Shown one piece after another: positions 6,681 through 13,334 of a stretch of 13,334 bases of DNA (positions are counted from its first letter, which is position 1; each line of letters opens with the position of its first letter). The position numbers were made by a program, and so were the translations under genes. Source of the DNA: an uncultured Eubacterium sp. (GTDB taxonomy: Bacteria; Bacillota; Clostridia; Lachnospirales; Lachnospiraceae); assembly GCA_904502145.1 (NCBI GenBank), contig CAJGDH010000026.1:1-13334 (forward strand), read 5' to 3'. The notes under the pieces were generated by a model, which had not been told where the DNA came from, ran no database searches, and was given only the letters and a program-made list of their open reading frames with translations.

Positions 6681-9600
6681 ATTTACGATCAATTTTGACG
6701 GCGCGAGGATAAAGAAAAATATCAAAGACCTGTTCAGCAACCGGATCATCCTTCTGGGCATCCTTGTCTTCTTTCTGCTGGCTTCCCTGGTCTACCGGCT
6801 GTTTGTCCTTCAGATCGTGGAAGGGGCGGAACATGAAGCAAACTTCCGCTACACGGTGGAAAAGACCGTGGAGACCTCCGGTTCCAGAGGGAATATCTAT
6901 GACTGCAACGGGAATCTTCTTGCCTACAACCAGCTCGCCTATAAGGTGACTTTTGAAAAGAGTGATAAACTGAAGGGTATCGCGGAAAAAAAGTCCACCC
7001 CGGACCACACCGTGTCAGAGAGCGAAGTGCGTAACGAGATCATCTATCAGCTGATCCGCCTGCTGGAATCCAACGGGGACTCCATCATCTACAACATCCC
7101 TCTGAAGGTGGATTCCAAGGGGAACCTTAAGTTCACGGAATCCGGGAGCGCACTGACCAGGTTCAAAAAGGATATCTACGGGATCATCAACCTGGACAAG
7201 CTGGAGGACAAGGAGAAGAAACAGGCGGAAAAATGGCTGAATTCCACCCCCGAGGAGGTCTACGAGTACCTTCGTACAGGCAAGGACGGCCCTCCGGGAA
7301 CCGGCAGGATGTTTGACATCTCCGACAGCTACTCCATGAAGGAGACCCTGAAGATCATGTCCATCCGGTACGATTCCTACATGAACCGTTACTCCCAGAC
7401 CACCCCCATCACCGTGGCCACCAATATCAGTGAAGAGAGCATCGCGGAGATCTCGGAATACTCCGATGCCTATCCGGGGGTTGCCATCGAGGTGGACTCC
7501 CTGAGGAAATATAACGATTCCCTCTATTTCTCCAACATTGTGGGATACACGGGGAGCATCTCCGAAGACGAGATGGTGGAATACAATGAAAACCTGTCGG
7601 AGGAAAACCGTTACTCCTCCAGCGACATCGTGGGCAAGACCGGCATCGAGAAGACCATGGAATCCACCTTACGGGGGACCAAGGGAAGGACCGACGTTCT
7701 GGTCAACAATCTCGGTCAGATCATCAAGACGGTGTCCTCGGTGGATGCCCAGACAGGAAATGACATCTATCTGACCATTGACAGCGATCTGCAGAAATAT
7801 GCCTACAATATCCTGGAACGAAGGCTGGCAGGTATCGTCCTGTCCCACCTGACCCCGGGTACCGAGAAGGGCAACGACAAGCTGATCCCCATCAATGATG
7901 TCTACTTTGCGCTTTTTGACAACAATATCATCAATATAGATCACCTTTCCTCCAAGAAGGCAGGAAATACGGAGAAGAAGGTGTATGCCCTCTTCAAGGA
8001 TAAACAGAAGAAGGTCATGTCCCGCCTGAGAAAGAATATGAAGAGCGGAAACACCGCCTACCGTAATCTCAGTGATGAGGACAAGGAATATGTGACCTAC
8101 ATCGTGAATCTTCTGGAGAAAAACAATATCCTCAATACTTCCCTCATCCCCGAGGATGACGAAGTATACAGGGACTGGAAGAACAAACGGTGCAGTCTGA
8201 GAAAATATTTAAGACACGCCATCACCAACGAGTGGATCGATATCAGTACCTTCGATATCCGGTCCGACTATTACAACGTGGATGAGATCTCCGATGCCCT
8301 GATCGATTACATCATCGACCGGCTGAAGAAGGAAGGGGATTTCGACAAGCTGCTCTACCAGTACATGATCTCCGGCGGCACCCTGAAGGGAAAACAGGTC
8401 TGCCTGGTCCTTTTTGACCAGGATATCCTGGATAAGGACGATGACTATGAATCCCTGAAGAATGACCAGATCAATTCCTATGATTTCATGTCCAGGAAGA
8501 TCAGGAACATCGAGATCACCCCTGCCATGCTGGCACTGGATCCATGCTCCGGCTCCGTCATCATCACGGACCCGGACAACGGGGATGTGAAGGCCATGGT
8601 GTCTTATCCCAACTATGACAACAACAAACTTGCCAACGGCATTGATTCCGCATATTACAGCAAGCTGGTCAACGACCAGTCCTCGCCCATGCTGAACCGT
8701 TGTACCCAGACCAGGACGGCCCCCGGTTCCACCTTCAAACCCATCACCTCCACCGCAGTGCTGGAGGACGGGGTTGTGGACAGCGGGGACAGGATCAAAT
8801 GTACGGGCGTATTTGACAAGATCAACCCCAGCGCCAAGTGCTGGATCTACCCCAATGCCCACGGCCAGCTGAATGTCAGCGGCGCCATCGCGGTTTCCTG
8901 CAACTTCTTCTTCTATGAGATGGGTTACCGCCTGGGCACCAAAAACGGCAGCTACAACAGCCAGAGGGGTCTTAAGAGGATCGCCAAATATGCCAGTCTC
9001 TACGGTCTGGACCGGAAGTCCGGCGTGGAGATCTCTGAGTATGAACCCCACCTGTCCGATGAGGACGCGGTCCGTTCCGCCATCGGCCAGGGTACCCACA
9101 ACTACACCCCCATCCAGATTTCCAGGTTTGTGACCTCCCTGGTCAATGAGAAAAACCTGCTCAACCTGACCCTGCTGGATAAATCCACGGATTCCGAAGG
9201 CACTGTCCTGGAGGAATATGACAAGAAGGCAGAGGGAAAGATGAATGTCGGGGAAGGGACCTACGGACAGATCAAACGGGGTATGCAGGACGTGGTCTAC
9301 GGCAAGAACAGTTCCATCAGATATCTGTATCAGAAACTGGGGCTCAAGGTGGCAGGCAAGACAGGTACGGCCCAGGAGAACAAGAACCGTCCCAACCATG
9401 CGCTCTTCATCTCCTACGCACCTTTCGATAAGCCTGAGATCACCATGACCGTAGTCGTCCCCAACGGCTATACCTCCTCCAACGCGGCGGAGATCGCCAG
9501 GGACATCTACAAATATTATTTCAAGAAGACGACCGAGAAGGAAGAGAAGGAGAAACAGGCCCTCATTCCTTCCCAGAAAGACAGCAGCACAACGGATTAA
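6652..9600 (+). CDS. mrdA: Penicillin-binding protein 2 (class B transpeptidase, MrdA/PbpA type), unusually large
   Basis: Class B PBP that cross-links the glycan made by its SEDS partner RodA (encoded at 11612). Order: cytoplasmic basic tail, one membrane anchor at about 32-54, the RGNIYDCNG motif of the PBP dimer/pedestal domain (79-87), a long pedestal to about 370, then the transpeptidase domain with STFK (nucleophile Ser693, Lys696), SCN (749-751) and KTG (903-905). All active-site motifs are intact. At 982 residues it is far longer than the usual 600-750: about 240 charged residues (roughly 392-630) are inserted between the opening helix DIYLTIDSDLQKYAYNIL and strand GSVIITDPDNGDVKAMVS. 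The ATG at 6652 has no clear Shine-Dalgarno; the in-frame TTG at 6673 has AAAAGGAAG 9-10 bases upstream and may be the true start. Confidence 0.95.
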   Translation: MKKEVWILSRFTINFDGARIKKNIKDLFSNRIILLGILVFFLLASLVYRLFVLQIVEGAEHEANFRYTVEKTVETSGSRGNIYDCNGNLLAYNQLAYKVTFEKSDKLKGIAEKKSTPDHTVSESEVRNEIIYQLIRLLESNGDSIIYNIPLKVDSKGNLKFTESGSALTRFKKDIYGIINLDKLEDKEKKQAEKWLNSTPEEVYEYLRTGKDGPPGTGRMFDISDSYSMKETLKIMSIRYDSYMNRYSQTTPITVATNISEESIAEISEYSDAYPGVAIEVDSLRKYNDSLYFSNIVGYTGSISEDEMVEYNENLSEENRYSSSDIVGKTGIEKTMESTLRGTKGRTDVLVNNLGQIIKTVSSVDAQTGNDIYLTIDSDLQKYAYNILERRLAGIVLSHLTPGTEKGNDKLIPINDVYFALFDNNIINIDHLSSKKAGNTEKKVYALFKDKQKKVMSRLRKNMKSGNTAYRNLSDEDKEYVTYIVNLLEKNNILNTSLIPEDDEVYRDWKNKRCSLRKYLRHAITNEWIDISTFDIRSDYYNVDEISDALIDYIIDRLKKEGDFDKLLYQYMISGGTLKGKQVCLVLFDQDILDKDDDYESLKNDQINSYDFMSRKIRNIEITPAMLALDPCSGSVIITDPDNGDVKAMVSYPNYDNNKLANGIDSAYYSKLVNDQSSPMLNRCTQTRTAPGSTFKPITSTAVLEDGVVDSGDRIKCTGVFDKINPSAKCWIYPNAHGQLNVSGAIAVSCNFFFYEMGYRLGTKNGSYNSQRGLKRIAKYASLYGLDRKSGVEISEYEPHLSDEDAVRSAIGQGTHNYTPIQISRFVTSLVNEKNLLNLTLLDKSTDSEGTVLEEYDKKAEGKMNVGEGTYGQIKRGMQDVVYGKNSSIRYLYQKLGLKVAGKTGTAQENKNRPNHALFISYAPFDKPEITMTVVVPNGYTSSNAAEIARDIYKYYFKKTTEKEEKEKQALIPSQKDSSTTD

Positions 9601-9605
9601 GGAGA
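9599..9605 (+). promoter_or_regulatory. Ribosome binding site deciding the minC start
   Basis: AAGGAGA overlaps the PBP2 stop TAA. Two consecutive ATGs follow at 9609 and 9612; AGGAGA to 9612 gives a 6-base spacing, to 9609 only 3, so 9612 is preferred. Confidence 0.6.
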
Positions 9606-9611
9606 GAGATG

Positions 9612-10445
9612 ATGAAAAGTCCTGTGATGATCAAGGGAAATAAATTCGGTTTCCAGATTGTGCTGAATCCGGACATGCCCTTCGGGGAACTCCTGGAGAA
9701 AACAGCAGAAAAATTCAGGGAATCCAGCGGTTTTTTCGACCGGAACAAACCGGTTGCCGTAAAATTTGAAGGGAGGGTCCTGAGCGACGAGGAAGTAGAC
9801 CTTCTGGCTCAGACCATCACGGAGAGCAGCGGCTTGGTCATCGGCTGCATCATCGACGGGGCAAAAAGACTGGAATCAGATTTCTCCGCAGCCTTAAGCG
9901 GGGCACCCCTTCCCCTCATGGGGGGAAAGACGGTGGAACTTACTCCGCCGGAAGAACCCCGGGACCTCAATTACGGCAGTGAACAGCCCAGGGAGCAGGG
10001 AAGTCTCCATGAACTCTTCCATTCGGAACAACCCACCGAGAAAAACGGCCAGTTTTACCGGGGGACCCTCCGTTCCGGACAGAGTATCGAAGTGGAGGGC
10101 TCCATCGTGATCCTGGGGGACATCAACCCCGGGGCCCAGGTGACCGCCGGAGGCAATGTGGTGGTCCTCGGAAGTGTCAAGGGGATCATCACGGCAGGAT
10201 ATCCCTCCGACCACAGCGCCCTGGTGGCGGCCCTCTCCATGGATCCCATGCAGATCAAGATCGGAAGGGTCATCGCAAGAGCGCCGGACCAGAAGACCGG
10301 CAGGACAAAAAGAAAGTTCCGCAGAAAGAAGGCGGAGGCCATGGAGCCCAAGCTGGCTTTTGTGGAGAATAACAATATATTTATCGAACCGATCACAAGA
10401 GAACTGATCAATGAGTTCGGTTCCATGCAGCCCGAGAGAGGATAA
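9612..10445 (+). CDS. minC: Septum site-determining protein MinC
   Basis: 277 residues. MinC blocks FtsZ assembly away from midcell and is recruited to the membrane by MinD. The N-terminal FtsZ-interacting domain covers roughly residues 1-100, followed by an acidic/Pro-rich linker (about 105-145). The C-terminal beta-helix is unmistakable: RSGQ (154-157, the MinD-contact motif), EVEGSIVILGDINPGAQV, AGGNVVVLGSVKGIITAG. The tail ends with LAFVENNNIFIEPI, also typical. Between ARAPDQ and that tail is a strongly basic stretch (about 228-245, KTGRTKRKFRRKKAE). The gene starts at the end of PBP2, pointing to coupled translation, and is followed by a 77-base spacer before minD that holds GC-rich hairpins. 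Confidence 0.95.
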   Translation: MKSPVMIKGNKFGFQIVLNPDMPFGELLEKTAEKFRESSGFFDRNKPVAVKFEGRVLSDEEVDLLAQTITESSGLVIGCIIDGAKRLESDFSAALSGAPLPLMGGKTVELTPPEEPRDLNYGSEQPREQGSLHELFHSEQPTEKNGQFYRGTLRSGQSIEVEGSIVILGDINPGAQVTAGGNVVVLGSVKGIITAGYPSDHSALVAALSMDPMQIKIGRVIARAPDQKTGRTKRKFRRKKAEAMEPKLAFVENNNIFIEPITRELINEFGSMQPERG

Positions 10446-10461
10446 GGCCGGATCACCGGCC
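10446..10461 (+). other. GC hairpin 1 in the minC-minD spacer
   Basis: GGCCGG (10446-10451), loop ATCA, CCGGCC (10456-10461): perfect 6-bp GC stem starting directly after the minC stop. No T-tract follows. The left arm can alternatively pair with CCGGCC at 10492-10497. Confidence 0.5.
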
Positions 10462-10466
10462 GTTAA

Positions 10467-10496
10467 GCCGGGAGACGGCATCAGCCTGGACCCGGC
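10467..10496 (+). other. GC hairpin 2 in the minC-minD spacer
   Basis: GCCGGG (10467-10472) pairs with CCCGGC (10491-10496) across an 18-base loop that itself contains GGC-ATCA-GCC (10477-10486). It ends 10 bases before the AAAGGAG of minD. Without a T-tract it is not an ordinary terminator. Confidence 0.45.
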
Positions 10497-10522
10497 CAGA
10501 CCAGATAAAGGAGAAAGTCATT

Positions 10523-11314
10523 ATGAGTGAAGTTATTGTAATTACATCCGGCAAAGGCGGTGTCGGCAAGACCACCACCACAGCGAACATCGGTACAGGA
10601 CTGGCCCAGCTGGGCAAGAAAGTCGTCCTGATCGACACCGATATCGGACTGCGTAATCTCGACGTGGTCATGGGCCTTGAGAACAGGATCGTCTACAACC
10701 TTGTGGATGTTGTGGAAGGAAACTGCCGTGCGAAACAGGCCATGATCAAGGATAAGAAGTACCCCGAACTCTATCTTCTTCCCTCTGCCCAGACCCGGGA
10801 TAAGACCTCGGTCTCCCCGGAGCAGATGAAAGCCCTTGTGGATGAACTGAGGGAGGATTTCGATTATATCATCCTGGACTGTCCCGCAGGGATCGAACAG
10901 GGATTCAAGAATGCCATCGCCGGTGCGGACCGGGCCCTGATCGTCACTACTCCTGAGGTTGCAGCCATCAGGGACGCGGACAGGATCATCGGATTACTCC
11001 AGGCTGAGGAAGTGAAGCAGCTTGACCTTATCGTCAACCGCATCCGCCTTGACATGGTCAAGAGAGGAGATATGTTATCCGTGGAAGATGTCCTGGAGAT
11101 CCTGGCCATCAACCTGATCGGCGTGGTACCTTACGACGAATCCATCGTCGTCTCCACCAACGAGGGCGAGCCGCTGGTGGGAACTTCTTCAAAAGCCGGG
11201 CAGGCCTACGTCAACATCTGCCGCCGCGTGACCGGCGAAGATGTGCCCATGATGAAGTTCGAGGACGACGGCTTCTTCAAAAAACTGGTCAAGCTCATTA
11301 CCAGAGGATATTAA
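10523..11314 (+). CDS. minD: Septum site-determining ATPase MinD
   Basis: 263 residues. MinD binds the membrane as an ATP dimer, recruits MinC, and is released by MinE-stimulated hydrolysis. Visible features: deviant Walker A GKGGVGKTT with signature Lys11 and Lys16, LIDTDIGLRNLD with Asp38 and Asp40, LDCPAGIE as the Walker B-like segment, and a C-terminal amphipathic helix FFKKLVKLITRGY as membrane-targeting sequence. Numbering of the N-terminal motifs matches E. coli MinD without gaps. AAAGGAGA (10507-10514) lies 9 bases upstream of the ATG. All catalytic positions are intact. minE follows after 12 bases. Confidence 0.97.
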   Translation: MSEVIVITSGKGGVGKTTTTANIGTGLAQLGKKVVLIDTDIGLRNLDVVMGLENRIVYNLVDVVEGNCRAKQAMIKDKKYPELYLLPSAQTRDKTSVSPEQMKALVDELREDFDYIILDCPAGIEQGFKNAIAGADRALIVTTPEVAAIRDADRIIGLLQAEEVKQLDLIVNRIRLDMVKRGDMLSVEDVLEILAINLIGVVPYDESIVVSTNEGEPLVGTSSKAGQAYVNICRRVTGEDVPMMKFEDDGFFKKLVKLITRGY

Positions 11315-11326
11315 GGAGGTAGTTCA

Positions 11327-11602
11327 ATGGGATTCTTTGATGCATTTTTCAAGAAAAAAAATTCAAGCAAAACAGCAAAAGACAGATTGAAATTCGTTCT
11401 TGTATCCGACCGGGCCAACTGTTCCCCGGAAGTGATGGAGCTGATCAAGAATGATATCATCGAAGTGATCTCCAAATACATGGAGATCGATGTCCAGGGG
11501 CTGGATATCCAGATCACCCAGACGGAATCGGAAGGGGGAAACGGTACGGTTCCCGCTATTTATGCCAACATTCCGATCAAGGAGTTAAAACCGGGACGCT
11601 AG
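11327..11602 (+). CDS. minE: Cell division topological specificity factor MinE
   Basis: 91 residues, usual MinE length. The N-terminus GFFDAFFKKK is a membrane-binding amphipathic segment; TAKDRLKFVLVSDR is the MinD-contacting helix that stimulates ATP hydrolysis; the rest (SPEVMELIKNDIIEVISKYMEID onward) is the topological-specificity dimer domain. AAGGAGGT (11313-11320), spaced 6 bases from the ATG, is a near-perfect ribosome binding site. The presence of MinE together with MinD indicates an oscillating or gradient-forming Min system, as in many clostridia and unlike the DivIVA/MinJ-only arrangement of B. subtilis. The TAG stop is part of the rodA ribosome binding site. Confidence 0.95.
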   Translation: MGFFDAFFKKKNSSKTAKDRLKFVLVSDRANCSPEVMELIKNDIIEVISKYMEIDVQGLDIQITQTESEGGNGTVPAIYANIPIKELKPGR

Positions 11603-11611
11603 GAGGGCAAT

Positions 11612-12730
11612 ATGTTCAGAGAGAAATATCAGATGAAAAACTACAACTGGTTTTTGCTGGTGGCAGTGATCGCTGCCTGCTCTCTCAGTGTGCTTTTTAT
11701 CAACAGTGCGGACAGCAGCTACACCAGAAAGCAGCTGGTGGGCGGCATCTTCTGCATTGTCATCCTGATCATCCTGTCCTTTGTCAACTATAATTACATC
11801 TGCGGGTTCAGCAATGTCCTCTACGGGATCAACATCGCCATGCTCCTTTTCATCCGCTTCTTCGGCGTGGGGGTAAACGGAGCCAGAAGGTGGCTTAATC
11901 TCGGTTTTACCAGGGTGCAGCCATCGGAATTTTCCAAGATCATCATGATCATTTTTGTGGCCATGTTCATCCAGGAGCATGAGGAGGACCTGAATACGGT
12001 GAAGACCCTGGCCAAACTGGCCGGCCTGTGTGCCGTTCCCCTGTTCCTGATCCTCCTGGAGCCGGACCTTTCCACCACCATCGACATCACCCTGATCCTT
12101 CTGGCGGTGATCTTCGTGGGCGGGCTCAACGGGAAGCTGATCCGGAACTGCATCATCGTCTTTGTGCCCCTGTTTGCCCTGTTTATCTGGTACATACAGA
12201 CACCGGGCCAGGTGCTGCTCCAGGACTACCAGGTCACCCGTATCATGACCTTTATCAATCCGTCCGAATACCAGGACACCACAGCCTATCAGCAGGGCAA
12301 CTCCATCATGGCCATCGGGTCGGGACAGCTCTACGGAAAAGGCCTCAACAACAATACATTGTCCGATGCCGGAATCTCCGTCACGGACACCGGGCTGGTC
12401 TCCGAACAGCAGACCGACTTCATCTTTTCCGTGGTGGGAGAGGAGTTCGGATTTATCGGAAGTACGATTCTTATTGCTTTATTGTCTTTTATAGTGTTAC
12501 AATGTTTTATTATAGCTGCCCGAGCTAAAAACATGAGCGGAAGGCTGATCGCATCAGGGATGGGTGCCCTGATCGGTTTCCAGTCATTTATCAATATCGG
12601 TGTTGCCACACAGTTGCTGCCGAATACGGGATTGCCTCTGCCGTTTATCAGTTATGGTCTGACATCCCTTCTGAGCCTGACTGCAGGGATTGGGATCGTG
12701 CTTAATGTCGGACTGCAAAGACATTACTAA
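11612..12730 (+). CDS. rodA: SEDS peptidoglycan glycosyltransferase RodA (FtsW/RodA/SpoVE family)
   Basis: 372 residues with about ten membrane segments. SEDS proteins polymerise lipid II together with a class B PBP. Family motifs: GVNGARRWLNLG, QPSEFSKI (about 106 onward), EPDLSTT (150-156), QQTDFIFSVVGEEFGFIGS with the probable catalytic Asp269, and PNTGLPLPFISYGLTSLLS near the C-terminus. The position in a cluster with mreBCD and PBP2 favours RodA over FtsW, although sequence alone does not separate them fully. TAGGAGGG overlapping the minE stop gives a 5-base spacing to the ATG. Codon use changes sharply at about 12461: before it ATC/CTG/GCC dominate; after it TTA, TTG, ATA, CGA and TGT appear in a run. 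Confidence 0.94.
   Translation: MFREKYQMKNYNWFLLVAVIAACSLSVLFINSADSSYTRKQLVGGIFCIVILIILSFVNYNYICGFSNVLYGINIAMLLFIRFFGVGVNGARRWLNLGFTRVQPSEFSKIIMIIFVAMFIQEHEEDLNTVKTLAKLAGLCAVPLFLILLEPDLSTTIDITLILLAVIFVGGLNGKLIRNCIIVFVPLFALFIWYIQTPGQVLLQDYQVTRIMTFINPSEYQDTTAYQQGNSIMAIGSGQLYGKGLNNNTLSDAGISVTDTGLVSEQQTDFIFSVVGEEFGFIGSTILIALLSFIVLQCFIIAARAKNMSGRLIASGMGALIGFQSFINIGVATQLLPNTGLPLPFISYGLTSLLSLTAGIGIVLNVGLQRHY
12474..12503 (+). promoter_or_regulatory. Promoter-like sequence inside the 3' part of rodA
   Basis: TTGCTT (12474-12479), 18-base spacer, TACAAT (12498-12503) with TG at 12495-12496 as extended -10. It lies in an AT-rich patch within otherwise GC-rich coding sequence and could serve the mgsA-like gene about 240 bases downstream. 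The match is partial in the -35, so this is a candidate only. Confidence 0.3.
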
Positions 12731-12742
12731 TAGGAGGTTCTT

Positions 12743-13138
12743 ATGAATATCGGACTGATCGCCAACGATGGAAAGAAAAAGCTGATGCAGAATTTCTGTA
12801 TCGCTTATCGTGGGATTTTAAATAAACATGAGCTTTATGCCACTGCGACAACCGGAAGACTGATCGAGGAAGTGACCAACCTCAATGTACACAAATATCT
12901 GGCCGGCCCCCTCGGAGGAGGCCAGCAGCTGGGATCCCAGATTGAGCACAATCTGATCGATATGGTCATTTTCCTCCGGGACCCTCTGAACAAGGAGGTC
13001 AATGAGCCGGATATCTTCAGTATCCTTCACCTCTGCGACGTTCACAATGTTCCTCTTGCCACCAATCTGGCAACAGCCGAACTCCTGATCCACGCCCTGG
13101 AAAGAGGGGATCTTGAGTGGAGAGAGATGTACCGATAG
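12743..13138 (+). CDS. mgsA: Methylglyoxal synthase-fold protein with degenerate active site
   Basis: 131 residues, clearly the MgsA fold: NIGLIANDGKKKLM, YATATTGRLIEE, YLAGPLGGGQQLG, IDMVIFLRDPL, PLATNLATAELLI. True MgsA converts dihydroxyacetone phosphate to methylglyoxal. Aligned without gaps to E. coli MgsA from memory (offset 11), phosphate-site residues are kept (Lys12 for Lys23; Thr34, Thr36, Thr37 for Thr45, Thr47, Thr48), as are Asp9, Asp80 and Asp90 (for Asp20, 91, 101). However, His19 is Asn8, the catalytic base Asp71 is Gly60, and His98 is Asn87. Standard enzyme activity is therefore unlikely. The gene follows rodA by 12 bases with AGGAGG upstream, in the place where clostridia usually carry mgsA. 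A role as phosphate- or metabolite-sensing partner is inference. Confidence 0.85.
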   Translation: MNIGLIANDGKKKLMQNFCIAYRGILNKHELYATATTGRLIEEVTNLNVHKYLAGPLGGGQQLGSQIEHNLIDMVIFLRDPLNKEVNEPDIFSILHLCDVHNVPLATNLATAELLIHALERGDLEWREMYR

Positions 13139-13148
13139 GAGCAGGAAC

Positions 13149-13334
13149 ATGATGAAAAAATGCAGATTATTATGCTGTATTGGCCTGATACTGATTCTGT
13201 GCCTCTGCAGCGGATGCCGGAGTCTGTCCTTCCAGATGGAGGACAGGTTTGAGAATTACTATGCCGGAAGCCGGGTGAATATCGAGAAATCCGAAGCCGG
13301 AATGGCGGAGGACCTGGCGGTACTGTCCCCGGAG
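13149..13334 (+). CDS. Putative lipoprotein, N-terminal 62 residues (3' truncated by window edge)
   Basis: Open from ATG 13149 to the window end, in frame throughout; a second ATG at 13152 is equally possible. AGGAG overlapping the stop of the preceding gene gives a 7-base spacing. The protein begins MMKKCRLLCC, has a hydrophobic stretch to about residue 19, and a lipobox-like CSGC ending at Cys23, so export and lipid attachment are probable even though position -3 is Cys instead of Leu. The signal peptide is remarkably cysteine-rich (Cys5, 9, 10, 18, 20 and the acceptor 23). The mature part seen, RSLSFQMEDRFENYYAGSR and on, is acidic and not recognised. It is probably in the same transcript as rodA and the mgsA-like gene; function unknown. 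Confidence 0.7.
   Translation, partial: MMKKCRLLCCIGLILILCLCSGCRSLSFQMEDRFENYYAGSRVNIEKSEAGMAEDLAVLSPE

Noticed and set aside
8209..9399. Minus-strand open frame of 396 codons opposite PBP2
   Set aside because: It lies entirely within the transpeptidase coding region, whose SxxK, SxN and KTG motifs are certain; the antisense product shows no domain.
1..13334. Mobile elements, CRISPR arrays, tRNA/rRNA genes, phage or defence genes
   Set aside because: I saw no repeat-spacer pattern, no transposase or integrase motif, no tRNA-like cloverleaf and no long direct repeats; the whole window is compact chromosomal coding sequence on one strand.

Overview
The window is a continuous, all-plus-strand housekeeping stretch from a Gram-positive anaerobe of the class Clostridia, most likely a Lachnospiraceae-type organism. 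That placement rests on gene order (mutL-miaA-ynbB-like, then radC-mreB-mreC-mreD-pbp2-minC-minD-minE-rodA-mgsA), on a clostridial MinC/D/E set, on strong AGGAGG-type ribosome binding sites, and on GC-rich codon choice with frequent ATC, CTG and AGG/CGG. Nothing in it looks like a phage, insertion sequence, CRISPR array or tRNA/rRNA gene, and no gap exceeds 300 bases.

Positions 1-3291 hold an information and tRNA-modification block: the 3' end of mutL (C-terminal endonuclease domain with all metal-site motifs), miaA (tRNA A37 dimethylallyltransferase), and a PLP enzyme of the YnbB/'aluminium resistance' family whose start codon overlaps the miaA stop. Positions 3292-3394 are a short AT-rich gap with a plausible sigma-A promoter. 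It appears to start the second block, radC followed by the morphogenesis and division cluster.

Positions 3395-13138 form one probable operon or closely coupled set: radC, an MreB-family actin, mreC, mreD, a very large class B PBP2, minC, minD, minE, the SEDS glycosyltransferase rodA, and an MgsA-fold protein. MreB/C/D with RodA-PBP2 make the elongasome that builds the lateral wall; MinC/D/E place the division septum. Grouping them links cell length and septum placement. The window ends inside a lipoprotein gene.

The most interesting points are hidden inside ordinary-looking genes. The MgsA-like protein lacks three of the catalytic positions of methylglyoxal synthase (His19, Asp71 and His98 in E. 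coli numbering are Asn, Gly and Asn) but keeps phosphate-binding residues, so it may be a ligand sensor and not a methylglyoxal producer. The MreB-family protein has Lys at the catalytic Glu position and Asn at the phosphate-2 Asp, suggesting a non-hydrolysing actin. PBP2 carries an extra segment of about 240 residues at the start of its transpeptidase domain. Two intergenic regions (mreC-mreD and minC-minD) hold strong hairpins without U-tracts, and the 3' end of rodA has an abrupt patch of rare AT-rich codons that contains a promoter-like sequence.
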